Shown here: piece after piece, positions 51,251 to 61,595 of the stretch
Layout: each line of letters starts with the position of its first letter
Numbering within the stretch: position 1 is the first letter of the stretch
Assembly (NCBI RefSeq): GCF_000155675.2
Contig: NC_020911.1
Location: 734,501 to 798,500, forward strand
Direction: 5' to 3'
Length of the DNA: 64,000 nucleotides
Source: Octadecabacter antarcticus 307
Lineage (GTDB): Bacteria; Pseudomonadota; Alphaproteobacteria; Rhodobacterales; Rhodobacteraceae
Translations under genes and position numbers: made by a program
The notes under the pieces: generated by a model
What the model saw: the letters and a program-made list of their open reading frames with translations, nothing else
What the model was told of the DNA's origin: nothing
Database searches by the model: none

Positions 51251-51835
51251 ATGACATTGCACCTCCAAATCAGCGGATGCACGCTGTGTGCGGACCGTTT
51301 CGCCGCCACGCACACCGCCCATTCGCCGCGCCCGATCGTCTGGTTTGAGCCAACAACGCGGTTGTTGGTCGCAGGGCAGGCACCGGGGATGAAAGCATAC
51401 AAAAGCGGTCGTCCCTTCACAGACCCGTCAGGGGATCGTTTGCGCGACTGGCTGGGCCTCGACGATACGACATTCTATGACCAGAGTCGTGTCGCGATTG
51501 TGCCGATGGCATTTTGTTTCCTTGGATATGACGCCAAAGGGTCGGACCTGCCGCCACCCAAGATTTGTGGCCAAACATGGCATGACCGGGTGATGGCAGA
51601 CCTTCCCGACGTGCGGCTTCGCGTTTTGGTCGGGGCGTCCGCGCACCGCTATCATCTGGGTGTGAAAACTGGCGTCACCGAAACGGTTTCAGACTGCCGG
51701 ATGCACGCGCCCGACACCTTTGTCTTGCCTCATCCGTCGTGGCGCAATACCGAATGGCTAAAGAAAAATCCGTGGTTCGGGGAAGAAGTTCTGCCCGCGC
51801 TGCGGGCCCGTGTGAAAGAGGTTTTGAATGACTGA
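51251..51835 (+). CDS. Uracil-DNA glycosylase superfamily protein
   Basis: A 194-residue protein. LLVAGQAPGMKAYKSGRPFTD holds the uracil-binding GQAPG motif and the late LPHPSWRN is the second UDG motif. Only one CxxC (CTLC) occurs near the start, so the four-cysteine iron-sulfur site of families 4 and 5 is not obvious. It may be a divergent repair glycosylase. It overlaps the SseB-like gene by eight bases and is divergent from kpsT. Confidence 0.75.
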   Translation: MTLHLQISGCTLCADRFAATHTAHSPRPIVWFEPTTRLLVAGQAPGMKAYKSGRPFTDPSGDRLRDWLGLDDTTFYDQSRVAIVPMAFCFLGYDAKGSDLPPPKICGQTWHDRVMADLPDVRLRVLVGASAHRYHLGVKTGVTETVSDCRMHAPDTFVLPHPSWRNTEWLKKNPWFGEEVLPALRARVKEVLND

Positions 51836-52661
51836 ACTGATAGAGACTGCCCTGACTGAGATAGGCACGACTGAAATTGATCGGGCCCACGCGGCCATGG
51901 TCGCTGATGAGGCCGATGATCTGGCGCGATTGCGGTTCTACGAACGGTTGGCCGAGTCTGAGTTGTTCATGCTGCTTGAGGCAGAGGTCGAGGGAGACCA
52001 GATTTCACCGGCGATGTTTGAGGCGGAGGATCAACAGTTCGTTTTGATATTTGACCGCGAGGCGCGGATGTCGGAATTTTATGGAAAAGCGATCGCACCT
52101 TACGCGGCGCTGTCGGGTCGTGGCATGGCGCAGATGCTTGAAGGTCAGCGGATTGGGATGGCTCTGAACATGGGCGTGGCCCCGTCTGCGATGTTGGTTC
52201 CAGCCGAGGCCGTGGATTGGCTGGCGCAGACATTAGGGTCCGACGCGCAAGAGGTCGATGGCCAGATTACGGAACTGACGGCCCCGACTGGACTGCCGGA
52301 GGTTTTGCTGGAAGCCCTTGATCGAAAGCTCGCCACGGCCGCAGGATTGGCGGTTGAGGCATATCTGTGTGGTGTCATCTACGAGGGTGGCGGGCGCGGT
52401 CATATGTTGGCGTTTGTCGGCACGATTGAAGGTGCGCAAGGCGCGCTGACGGCTGCGATAAATGAGGCGCTGGTGTTTTCTGGCATAGAGGCAGGCATGT
52501 TAGACGTCACGCATCTGGCAGGGGGTGATCCGGTGTCTGAACGGGTCGCAAAAGTCGGGCTGCGGTTCGATCTACCAACGCCGCAGATGCCCGGAACATC
52601 AAATGGCCAGCCGGGTGCAAATCCCGGTATGGACCCGAGTAAGCCACCCCAGCTGCATTGA
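51828..52661 (+). CDS. SseB-family protein
   Basis: A 277-residue acidic protein. ARLRFYERLAESELFMLLEA, QFVLIFDREARMSEFYG and the YAALSGRGMAQML block match the SseB N-terminal domain. The C-terminus is Pro/Gly/Asn-rich (PQMPGTSNGQPGANPGMDP) and probably disordered. No signal peptide. The function of SseB in free-living alphaproteobacteria is not established. Confidence 0.7.
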   Translation: MTELIETALTEIGTTEIDRAHAAMVADEADDLARLRFYERLAESELFMLLEAEVEGDQISPAMFEAEDQQFVLIFDREARMSEFYGKAIAPYAALSGRGMAQMLEGQRIGMALNMGVAPSAMLVPAEAVDWLAQTLGSDAQEVDGQITELTAPTGLPEVLLEALDRKLATAAGLAVEAYLCGVIYEGGGRGHMLAFVGTIEGAQGALTAAINEALVFSGIEAGMLDVTHLAGGDPVSERVAKVGLRFDLPTPQMPGTSNGQPGANPGMDPSKPPQLH

Positions 52662-52706
52662 GTGCGCGTGACGCGACTGAGGGGCAGATTTTTGTTGAAA
52701 ACCCGC

Positions 52707-52766
52707 AAGAAAGGTGGGGCGCTGCCCCGTCCTCTGGACTCCCCGGGATATTTTTCAAGACAAAGA
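52707..52766 (+). repeat. Dispersed GC-rich repeat, copy 1
   Basis: GGGGCGCTGCCCCGTC and then CTCCCCGGGATATTTTTCA and AGACAAAGAC match the block at 61505-61557. GGGGC-GCT-GCCCC is a short hairpin, and the T-run after GGGATA suggests terminator use between the converging sseB and ghrA-like genes. Such repeats are widespread in Rhodobacteraceae intergenic regions. Confidence 0.6.
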
Positions 52767-52777
52767 CAGGGTGGGAT

Positions 52778-53719
52778 TTAGTAGCCTTTGCTACGGTCCA
52801 CGAGGTGCAGGAAGGACAAGCCGTCTTCGCCGCGCCGGATGTTCTCGGCAATGCAGAGTGACGCCGTGCTTGCCCGCGTGGTGGACGCGATATGGGGGGT
52901 GACTGTTACTTTAGGGTGTCCCCAAAACGGGTGGTTTTTTGGTAAGGGTTCGGTTCGAAAAACATCCAGCGTGGCGTGGGCGATATTGAGATCAAGCGCT
53001 GTGAGCAGCGCGTCGTCGTCAATCAGCGGGCCGCGACCGGGGTTGATTATGAAGGCCCCGTCAGCGAGGAGTGCGAGAGTCTTATGGTTCAGGATATTGG
53101 TTGTCGCATCCGTAAGCGGCAACAAAAGCACAATGATTTCGGCATCGGCCAAGGCATCACGCAATCCGTCAGTGCCGGACTGGCAGGTGACGTCTGCGAT
53201 GTCTTTTTGTGACCGGCTCCAGCCCGTGACAGGGAAGCCCAAGCCTGTGAGCATTTTGGCGCAAGCGGCGCCAAGTGCGCCAAGTCCAAGGATCGTCACA
53301 GGGCGATTGTGCGCTAACGGCGGGTAGGCAGCGCGCCAGATGCCGTCTTGTCCATGGATGTGATGATCCAAGCCAAGGTGATGGCGCATCGTGTGCCCGA
53401 CCACCCATTCCACCATGCCGTCCGTCAGGCCAGGGTCAACCATGCGTGCAAGTGGTTGGGTCAGAGTCTTGTTTGGCGCGATATCTTCAACGCCTGCCCA
53501 AAGGTTCAGTACGGCCTTACAACGGGTGAACGGCGCGAAATTCTGTATCGGACCATTCGGGGCGGCGATGATATAATCGACGGTTTCAGGCGCGTGGTCG
53601 CGCGACACATCAACGGTCAAGCCCTGCGCGGCAAACGCAGGCGGCAGAGCGGCGGTGTATTCAGGCCAAGCGGCATCACCTGCGGAAAACAATGCGCGGA
53701 GTGGTGAGGTTTTATTCAT
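52778..53719 (-). CDS. ghrA: D-isomer-specific 2-hydroxyacid dehydrogenase, GhrA-like
   Basis: A 313-residue glyoxylate/hydroxypyruvate reductase type A. NAD(P)-binding GLGALGAACAKML, the Arg block FIINPGRGPLIDDDAL and the catalytic His in TVTPHIASTT are visible. It would reduce glyoxylate or hydroxypyruvate. It overlaps the rodA stop by four bases and so shares the cell-shape transcript. Confidence 0.8.
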   Translation of the reverse strand: MNKTSPLRALFSAGDAAWPEYTAALPPAFAAQGLTVDVSRDHAPETVDYIIAAPNGPIQNFAPFTRCKAVLNLWAGVEDIAPNKTLTQPLARMVDPGLTDGMVEWVVGHTMRHHLGLDHHIHGQDGIWRAAYPPLAHNRPVTILGLGALGAACAKMLTGLGFPVTGWSRSQKDIADVTCQSGTDGLRDALADAEIIVLLLPLTDATTNILNHKTLALLADGAFIINPGRGPLIDDDALLTALDLNIAHATLDVFRTEPLPKNHPFWGHPKVTVTPHIASTTRASTASLCIAENIRRGEDGLSFLHLVDRSKGY

Positions 53720-54855
53720 CGGGGTTTATGAACGTGGGCGGACTGCACCAGCCCGAACGCCGCCATCAGGACCAGCATCGCCGATCCACCGTAGCTCACA
53801 AGCGGCAGTGGCACGCCGACAACAGGGGCTAGACCCATGACCATTGCCATGTTTACCGCAAAGAATAAAAAGAACGTCACTACGACACCCATCGTCACAA
53901 GGGACGCGAAGCGATCTTTATTTGTCACAGCGGACTGCACACAAAAGATGAGGATCAGCGTGTAGAGGATCAGTAGGCCGAAGGCGCCGATAAAGCCAAA
54001 CTCTTCTGCCAAAGTTGTGAAGATGAAGTCAGTGTGTTTTTCGGGTAGAAAATTCAGACGGCTTTGTGTGCCTTGCATGAACCCGCGCCCCGTCCAGCCG
54101 CCCGACCCCAATGCGATCTTGGCTTGGGTGATGTGATAGCCAGCACCTAGGGGGTCTTGGGTTGGGTCGATGAACGTATCAATGCGCCGGTATTGGTAGT
54201 CTTTGAGCATCTGCCAGCCAGTGCCGCGCGTTTGAAACACAGCCGTCACGAGGCCCAGAGCGCCAGCAATCACACTTGCGAAATAGGCCCAATGAACACC
54301 CGCCAAGAACATAACTGCGCCACCACCTGATACCAACAGAATCGACGTGCCGAGATCGGGTTGGCTCAGCACCAGATAAGCGGGTGCTGCGATAAACAGT
54401 AGGGGAACGATGATCCATTGTGGCTTGCTGACTTTGTTCAGGGGCAACCAATCGTAATAGGCGGCCAGCAGCATAACAAGTGTGATCTTCATCAGCTCGG
54501 AGGGTTGTAAATCCATAGGGCCGAGGTCGAGCCACCGCTGCGAACCGTTGCGTTCAACGCCGATGAATTCTACCAGCACCAGTAATGCCAAGGCCAATGA
54601 ATACCCAACGACGGCCATATTGCGCCAAAACCAGATGGGTACCATCGCCATGCCCAGCATCACTACAACGCCGAGGCCGAACCGTTGAATTTGTGGGTTC
54701 ACCCAAGGGTCCATCGACCCGCCAGCGACAGAATAAAGCATCAAAAAGCCAAAACTGGACACTGCCGTTACCAAAAAGACCACAGGCCAATTTACGAACA
54801 AAAGCTTGCGAAAGCCGACGGGGACAAATTTGAGCTGATATTCCAGATAGCTCAT
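53716..54855 (-). CDS. rodA: Rod-shape peptidoglycan glycosyltransferase RodA
   Basis: A 379-residue SEDS-family membrane protein with about ten hydrophobic segments. GMAMVPIWFW, LQPSELMKITLVMLLA (catalytic-region PSE), QPDLGTSILL and PEKHTDFIFTTLAEEFGFIG are hallmark blocks. It polymerises glycan strands with PBP2 in the elongasome. It overlaps mrdA by one base. Confidence 0.9.
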   Translation of the reverse strand: MSYLEYQLKFVPVGFRKLLFVNWPVVFLVTAVSSFGFLMLYSVAGGSMDPWVNPQIQRFGLGVVVMLGMAMVPIWFWRNMAVVGYSLALALLVLVEFIGVERNGSQRWLDLGPMDLQPSELMKITLVMLLAAYYDWLPLNKVSKPQWIIVPLLFIAAPAYLVLSQPDLGTSILLVSGGGAVMFLAGVHWAYFASVIAGALGLVTAVFQTRGTGWQMLKDYQYRRIDTFIDPTQDPLGAGYHITQAKIALGSGGWTGRGFMQGTQSRLNFLPEKHTDFIFTTLAEEFGFIGAFGLLILYTLILIFCVQSAVTNKDRFASLVTMGVVVTFFLFFAVNMAMVMGLAPVVGVPLPLVSYGGSAMLVLMAAFGLVQSAHVHKPR

Positions 54856-56819
54856 CAGGCTTCGTCCGTGTCGTGGCCGGGCTGGATGACGCGGATCAGC
54901 GCGTTCAGGCGGCGTTGCTGGTCGGCAATTTGACCGCGCGCGGCAGCGGGGTAGGCGGACAGAGGTGGTGTGCCTTCGTACAGCGCCTGCAGCATGACAT
55001 CGCGGGCAATTGGTGCTGCAGCGGTAGACCCACCACCGCCGTGTTCGACGACGACTGCGACTGCATATTTGGGGTTATCAGCTGGGGCGAACGCAACAAA
55101 AAGCGCGTGGTCACGCCGGTTCCACGGCAAGTCTGCATTGCTGGTGACGCCGGCGGCGCGTTCGGCTAGAGATATCCGACGCACTTGGCTGGTGCCGGTT
55201 TTGCCCGCTATGCGGAATTCTTCGGTGGCGATGCGGGTGCGATAACCAGTGCCGCGCGGATGGTTGGACACGTCATACATCGCACTGCGTATGCGGCGCA
55301 GGTTATTTTCGTTTAGGCCGAGGCTTTCGCCAGCGCCGGACGGTTCATCCACCCCGTCAATTGATCGTACAAGGCGTGGCTTCACGGCGCGGCCCGTTGC
55401 GATGCGGGCGGTCATCACGGCCAGTTGCAGCGGCGACGTGGCCACGTAGCCCTGTCCGATCGACGCGTTCACCGTGTCACCGACCCGCCAATCTTCGCCG
55501 CGCGTTTCGCGTTTCCATGCTTTGTCAGGCATAATGCCAGAACGGATTGCGGACATGGGCAAGTCGTGGCGTTCACCAAGCCCGAGCTTGCGCCCCATTG
55601 CAGCAATTTTATCGATTCCAACGCGCTGGCAGATGTCGTAATAATACACGTCGCAGGATTGTTTCAGGCTTTCATTCAGGTTCATGTTTCCATGCCCTGA
55701 ACGTTTCCAGCAGTGGAACCGCACATCAGACACATCCGCATGCCCGACGCAGCGCACTGTTTCATCCGGACCAATGGCCCCGTCCTCAAGTGCTGCAAGA
55801 GCGGTTACCATTTTGAATGTTGATCCAGGCGGATAAGTGCCCTGCACGGTTTTGGCCGCCAATGGGCGACGGTGCAGGCTAGTTACGATGTCACGCTCAT
55901 TCAGGTCATCCCACAGGGCGACGGAAATGCCCTGAACGAAGACGTTGGGATCAAAAGTTGGGGCAGACCCGATGCCTTTGATGTCGCCATTGGTAACGTC
56001 AATCACAATTGCGGCGGCAGACTGGCCGTCCAGTCGCGCCTGAATGTAGTTTTGCAGCCGTGCATCGACGGTCAATTGCACATCAGCCCCTGGCGTGCCT
56101 TCCACGCGATCCAGTTCGCGCATTACACGACCCGCAGCATTCACCTCGACCCGTTTGGTGCCAGCGGAACCGCGCAAGTCACGTTCGAGCCTGTTTTCCA
56201 CCATCGTCTTACCGATCTGGAAACGGGGAATTTGCAATAAAGGATCGCGGTCTTCGATCCGGCTAAGATCATAATCGCTGACGGGGCCGACGTAGCCAAC
56301 CACATGCGCCATGTCTATGCCCTGTGGGTAGATACGGCTGCGGCCCAGTTCGGCGACGACACCGGGCAGGGCGGGGGAATTGACTCTCACGCGGGAAATG
56401 TCCTGCCATGACACGCGTTGAGCGACGGTCACAGGCACAAACGGACTTCGAGCACCCAATTCTTCGCGCGCCTTTTCCAGCCGTTCGGGATCGAGCACGA
56501 CAAGACGGTTCAACCGCGCTAGAATTTCATCCACATCGCCCGCGCCTTCGCGGGTTATCGTGATTGTGTAGTGCTGTTCGTTGTCTGCCAGCACGACGCC
56601 ATTAATGTCGTATATCAACCCGCGTGCGGGGGGGATTAGGCCGATGTTTATGCGGTTTTCTTCGGCCAACATGCGAAACTCATCAGCCTGATTAACCTGC
56701 ATCGATGCCATGCGTGCGCCCAAGGCTGTGATGAGACCAAGCTGCGCAACACCAAGCAGAAGTGCGCGTCTCGAAAAGCGGTGGGCGCATTCTTCGACTT
56801 CTTTGGGGCCACGTTTCAT
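54855..56819 (-). CDS. mrdA: Penicillin-binding protein 2
   Basis: A 654-residue class B transpeptidase. A short cytoplasmic N-terminus, one membrane anchor (ALLLGVAQLGLITALGA), the dimerisation domain with RGLIYDINGVVLADN, then the active-site motifs GSTFK, SCD (in LKQSCDVYYYD) and KTG (in AGKTGTSQV). Start at 56819 (MKRGPKEVEE) lies 17 bases from the mreD stop; the longer frame overlaps mreD. It cross-links side-wall peptidoglycan with RodA. Confidence 0.9.
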   Translation of the reverse strand: MKRGPKEVEECAHRFSRRALLLGVAQLGLITALGARMASMQVNQADEFRMLAEENRINIGLIPPARGLIYDINGVVLADNEQHYTITITREGAGDVDEILARLNRLVVLDPERLEKAREELGARSPFVPVTVAQRVSWQDISRVRVNSPALPGVVAELGRSRIYPQGIDMAHVVGYVGPVSDYDLSRIEDRDPLLQIPRFQIGKTMVENRLERDLRGSAGTKRVEVNAAGRVMRELDRVEGTPGADVQLTVDARLQNYIQARLDGQSAAAIVIDVTNGDIKGIGSAPTFDPNVFVQGISVALWDDLNERDIVTSLHRRPLAAKTVQGTYPPGSTFKMVTALAALEDGAIGPDETVRCVGHADVSDVRFHCWKRSGHGNMNLNESLKQSCDVYYYDICQRVGIDKIAAMGRKLGLGERHDLPMSAIRSGIMPDKAWKRETRGEDWRVGDTVNASIGQGYVATSPLQLAVMTARIATGRAVKPRLVRSIDGVDEPSGAGESLGLNENNLRRIRSAMYDVSNHPRGTGYRTRIATEEFRIAGKTGTSQVRRISLAERAAGVTSNADLPWNRRDHALFVAFAPADNPKYAVAVVVEHGGGGSTAAAPIARDVMLQALYEGTPPLSAYPAAARGQIADQQRRLNALIRVIQPGHDTDEA

Positions 56820-56835
56820 AGTTGGTACTGCACTT

Positions 56836-57468
56836 TCACATTCGATGCCCAAGGGCGTCCACTTCACCCGGCGCTGGGCGGCTTACGCCAAACAAGGCAT
56901 AGGACACGAAAACAACAACTGGATAGGTGATCAATGTAAGCCCCAACTGCAGTATTGTCAGCCCCAGTGGGCCTTGTGGGACTAAAACCATCGATAATGT
57001 GAACCGATAGGCGATGGAGATGACCAATATACCGACCGCCACAGTCATCCATTCCAACCAGAACGGCAAAGTCCGCATCGATCGCGACCGCCCGCGCAGG
57101 ATTTCGGTCAGGATCAATACAAGCGCAGTCCACAATCCGGGCGGTCGTTGAAACAGCAGATCCGCCAGAAAAAATAGCGCTGCGATTACCCAGACAGGAG
57201 CAAATGACGGGCGCCTTATCACCCATGTCACAGCTAGCAAAATCAAAAAATTGGGCGCGATCCAGCGCACGGGATCAAAGAATTCTTCGACTTCGAAATC
57301 AGTGGCTGGCGTCGCCCCGCGCGGTTCAATCGGCACAAGTGAACTGCTGCCTAAGCTTGGCGGAACAGTTTCGAGCGGGATGAGGTGCGAAAAAATGATG
57401 AACAAGCCAAGAAACACGAACGTCAATCGACCAATCCATCTGCGGCGATTAAGGGTGTTGTCAGCCAT
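56836..57468 (-). CDS. mreD: Rod-shape-determining protein MreD
   Basis: A 210-residue membrane protein with five or six hydrophobic segments, lying between mreC and mrdA as usual. The GLWTALVLILTEILRGRSRS segment is typical. The ATG at 57468 overlaps the mreC stop by eight bases; the longer frame to 57675 lies wholly within mreC. Family identification rests largely on hydropathy and gene order. Confidence 0.83.
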   Translation of the reverse strand: MADNTLNRRRWIGRLTFVFLGLFIIFSHLIPLETVPPSLGSSSLVPIEPRGATPATDFEVEEFFDPVRWIAPNFLILLAVTWVIRRPSFAPVWVIAALFFLADLLFQRPPGLWTALVLILTEILRGRSRSMRTLPFWLEWMTVAVGILVISIAYRFTLSMVLVPQGPLGLTILQLGLTLITYPVVVFVSYALFGVSRPAPGEVDALGHRM

Positions 57469-58393
57469 CACCGCCGCCCTCCAAAAATTCAGCCTCGGTT
57501 TCCGGGTCAGCCTCAATCGGTAAAACAGGGGCGTTGAGGGGCGCCAAAAGTGACCCTGCATCATTGATCCGGGCGGTTGGCTGACTGCGCAAGACGCGCA
57601 GGAATTCGATGCGTTCAAGATCAGCCGAAAGGCGTGCCCGCGGCCGCCCATCCGTGCCCCGCGCGAGCTGCCCAACTAAAAGATCGGCGGGGAAAACGCC
57701 GCCATCGCCAGATGTGACAACGCGGTCGCCCGGTTTCACCTGGTCAGGGTCTTCGATGAATTGCAGCAGTGGATTGATGGTATTGTCGCCCGACAGAATG
57801 GCCCGCTGGCCCGATGGTTGGATAGTGACGGGAATTTGGCTGGACGTATCCGTGACAAGGATCACGCGGGACGTTTCATTGCCGACGCCAGAAATACGAC
57901 CGACCAACCCGATGCCGTCCATTGCGGGCCAGCCGTCCAGAATACCATCTCGCGCGCCGACGTTCAGTAGCACGGACTGGCGAAACGGTGACCCTGAATC
58001 CGCTTGCACAACGCCTGTGATCCGAGTCAGTTGTGGGTCGAGTTGCACATTGATCAGATCGCGAAGCCGCGCGTTTTCTTGATCTAGCTGAATGGCTGCC
58101 TCGCGCCAGCTTTTCATGTCCTGCAGTTCGCGGCGTAGATCTGAATTCTGCTGCGCAAGCCGTTGGTAAGACTGGAAATCAGACAGCAGGTTTATGACGC
58201 CCGTGACGGGTGCCATCGCCCAATCAAAATTTGGCACGACCGCATCAATGACCATCATTCGGAACCGTTCGACACGCGGATTGTCGATACGCCAAATCAG
58301 GAACGTGGCAAACATGGACAACACCAGAATACCGACCAACAGACGCCGGACAGGGCTGACGAAATCTTCGGTTTGCTGTCTGTCCCGTGCCAC
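57461..58393 (-). CDS. mreC: Rod-shape-determining protein MreC
   Basis: A 310-residue bitopic protein. One N-terminal helix (LLVGILVLSMFATFLIW) is followed by a coiled-coil (LAQQNSDLRRELQDMKSW) and the beta-rich domain (GVVQADSGSPFRQSVLLNVG and GRISGVGNETSRVILVTD). It links cytoplasmic MreB to periplasmic synthases. The C-terminal tail is acidic. Confidence 0.9.
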   Translation of the reverse strand: MARDRQQTEDFVSPVRRLLVGILVLSMFATFLIWRIDNPRVERFRMMVIDAVVPNFDWAMAPVTGVINLLSDFQSYQRLAQQNSDLRRELQDMKSWREAAIQLDQENARLRDLINVQLDPQLTRITGVVQADSGSPFRQSVLLNVGARDGILDGWPAMDGIGLVGRISGVGNETSRVILVTDTSSQIPVTIQPSGQRAILSGDNTINPLLQFIEDPDQVKPGDRVVTSGDGGVFPADLLVGQLARGTDGRPRARLSADLERIEFLRVLRSQPTARINDAGSLLAPLNAPVLPIEADPETEAEFLEGGGDG

Positions 58394-58423
58394 AGGGGTG
58401 GCCCCCCTAAGAATAAAAAGTGC

Positions 58424-59730
<1,307 letters not shown>

Positions 59731-61290
59731 TTACTCGCCCGCGTCTGTGTAGCGAATTTCGGGCGTGTCCACCCCAGGCGCGGTTTTTTCACGACGCACC
59801 AATAGGCGATTGAGCGCATTGATGTAGGCCTTGGCGGACGCCACAACAGTATCTGTATCCGCCGACTGGCCCGTCGCGATGCGCCCGTCTTCTTCCATGC
59901 GGACTGATACAGTCGCTTGCGCGTCTGTGCCTTCGGTCACTGCGTGGACCTGATACAATTGCAGGCGGGCATCGTGTGCAAACAACGCCTTGACCGCATT
60001 AAAAGTTGCATCCACGGGGCCGTCGCCTGTGGCAGACTTGCTGTGGTCGCTACCATCAATTTCCAGAACCATATCAGCTTTCTGCGGGCCATTCATGCCG
60101 CAGACGACGGTCAGGTCCTTCAACTTCAAACGGTCGTCTTCGGTGCTGTTCTGACGGACCAGTGCGATCAGGTCGTCGTCAAAAACTTCCTTCTTGCGGT
60201 CGGCCAAATCTTTGAAGCGCACGAACACGTCTTTGAGTTCGTTGTCGCCCATTTCAAAGCCAAGTTCCGACAGTTTTGCACGCAAAGCGGCGCGGCCTGA
60301 ATGTTTGCCCAGCGGAAGGGTGGTGCCGGATAGACCGACGTCTTCTGGGCGCATGACCTCAAACGTTTCGCGGTTTTTCAGCATGCCGTCTTGATGGATG
60401 CCGGATTCATGGGCGAAGGCGTTCTTGCCGACTATTGCCTTGTTGAACTGCACCGGAAACCCGGAAACAGTGGCCACACGGCGTGAGATGTTCATGATCT
60501 TGCGGGCGTCGATTCTGGTCTCAAACGGCATGATATCCTTGCGGACCTTCAGCGCCATCACCACTTCTTCGAGGGCGGTGTTGCCTGCACGTTCGCCCAA
60601 ACCATTAATTGTACATTCAATTTGGCGCGCACCGCCCTGAACGGCTGCCAGCGAATTCGCCGTCGCCATCCCAAGGTCATTGTGACAATGGGTCGAGAAT
60701 ATCACCGTATCGGCGCGGTCCACTTCGGCAATCAAACGCTTGATCAGATCGGCGGATTCAACGGGTTCAGTGTACCCAACGGTGTCGGGAATGTTGATTG
60801 TCGTCGCGCCCGCCTTAATCGCGATGTCGACCGTACGTTTCAGAAAACCCCATTCCGTACGCGTCGCGTCCATTGATGACCATTGTACGTTGTCGCACAG
60901 ATTACGGGCATGGGTTACGCAATCGTGAATGCGCTCCGCCATTTCATCCATGTCGAGATTCGGGATCGCGCGGTGCAGCGGTGAGGTGCCGATGAACGTG
61001 TGGATGCGTGGGCGTTGGCTGTGTTTAACTGCCTCCCAGCAGCGGTCTATGTCTTTAAAATTTGCGCGTGATAACCCGCAGATCTGTGCTGTTTTGCTGC
61101 GCTTTGCAATTTCAGACACCGCGTTGAAATCCCCCTCTGATGCGATAGGGAATCCGGCTTCAATGATATCGACACCCATCTCATCAAGCATCTCTGCGAT
61201 TTCGACTTTTTCGTCGTGAGTCATGGTCGCGCCGGGGGATTGTTCCCCATCACGCAGGGTCGTGTCAAAGATCAGAACATGATCAGTCAT
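59731..61290 (-). CDS. leuA: 2-isopropylmalate synthase
   Basis: A 519-residue enzyme condensing acetyl-CoA with 2-oxoisovalerate, first step of leucine synthesis. The N-terminal LIFDTTLRDGEQSPGATM holds the metal-binding Asp and Arg; STHCHNDLGMATANSLAAV holds the His pair; GIHQDGMLKN follows. The C-terminal LeuA regulatory domain (about residues 370-510) gives leucine feedback. A leucine-rich leader peptide and hairpin lie upstream. Confidence 0.93.
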   Translation of the reverse strand: MTDHVLIFDTTLRDGEQSPGATMTHDEKVEIAEMLDEMGVDIIEAGFPIASEGDFNAVSEIAKRSKTAQICGLSRANFKDIDRCWEAVKHSQRPRIHTFIGTSPLHRAIPNLDMDEMAERIHDCVTHARNLCDNVQWSSMDATRTEWGFLKRTVDIAIKAGATTINIPDTVGYTEPVESADLIKRLIAEVDRADTVIFSTHCHNDLGMATANSLAAVQGGARQIECTINGLGERAGNTALEEVVMALKVRKDIMPFETRIDARKIMNISRRVATVSGFPVQFNKAIVGKNAFAHESGIHQDGMLKNRETFEVMRPEDVGLSGTTLPLGKHSGRAALRAKLSELGFEMGDNELKDVFVRFKDLADRKKEVFDDDLIALVRQNSTEDDRLKLKDLTVVCGMNGPQKADMVLEIDGSDHSKSATGDGPVDATFNAVKALFAHDARLQLYQVHAVTEGTDAQATVSVRMEEDGRIATGQSADTDTVVASAKAYINALNRLLVRREKTAPGVDTPEIRYTDAGE

Positions 61291-61335
61291 TTAATTAATC
61301 CCTTGTTTTCCTTAGGTTTTCTTGGCGCGTCCTAC

Positions 61336-61371
61336 CCTCTGAGCGGTCGCACCGAAAGGCACGCTCAGAGG
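61336..61371 (-). promoter_or_regulatory. leuA leader hairpin
   Basis: CCTCTGAGCG and CGCTCAGAGG (plus-strand 61336-61345 and 61362-61371) form a perfect ten-base stem with a 16-base loop. On the transcript the leader peptide's stop codon lies inside the first arm, so a ribosome finishing or stalling in the leader would open or leave the stem. No T-run follows, so control may be Rho-dependent or use a further structure in the remaining 45 bases before leuA. Confidence 0.65.
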
Positions 61372-61421
61372 CGACTAAGGAGGAGGCCGAGGATGGCCTG
61401 AATATGAGCGATAAACGTCAT
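61365..61421 (-). CDS. leuL: leu leader peptide, 18 residues
   Basis: The minus-strand frame from ATG 61421 encodes MTFIAHIQAILGLLLSRL and stops at TGA. Five of its last eight residues are Leu, four of them CTC and one CTT, as expected for sensing leucyl-tRNA supply. The stop overlaps the 5' arm of the hairpin. A TATAAT ends eight bases before the ATG, so the transcript may begin at or next to the A of ATG, as with the near-leaderless trpL of Sinorhizobium. Too short for routine gene callers. Confidence 0.75.
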   Translation of the reverse strand: MTFIAHIQAILGLLLSRL

Positions 61422-61428
61422 ACTGTTG

Positions 61429-61434
61429 ATTATA
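61429..61434 (-). promoter_or_regulatory. -10 element of the leu leader/leuA promoter
   Basis: TATAAT on the minus strand, a perfect consensus -10. The region at usual -35 distance (around 61451-61457) reads TTTTCA-like, a weak match. Transcription would start about at the leader ATG. Confidence 0.55.
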
Positions 61435-61504
61435 CGCACGCGGGGCTATTTGAAAAGGGGAGAGTTGTTATAATGTGCAGCAGGGCTGCATTTGATATTT
61501 GTTT

Positions 61505-61557
61505 GGGGCGCTGCCCCCGGCCTTCGGCCTCCCCCGGGATATTTATGAGACAAAGAC
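61505..61557 (+). repeat. Dispersed GC-rich repeat, copy 2
   Basis: GGGGCGCTGCCCC, GGCCTTCGGCC and CCCCCGGGATATTTATGAG with AGACAAAGACAA. GGCC-TTC-GGCC is a short stable hairpin. It matches the copy at 52707 apart from a spacer difference. It lies between the leuA leader and the SDR gene. Confidence 0.6.
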
Positions 61558-61595
61558 AATTGGACGAATACGTTGTTCAAGTTAGATAGATAGTT

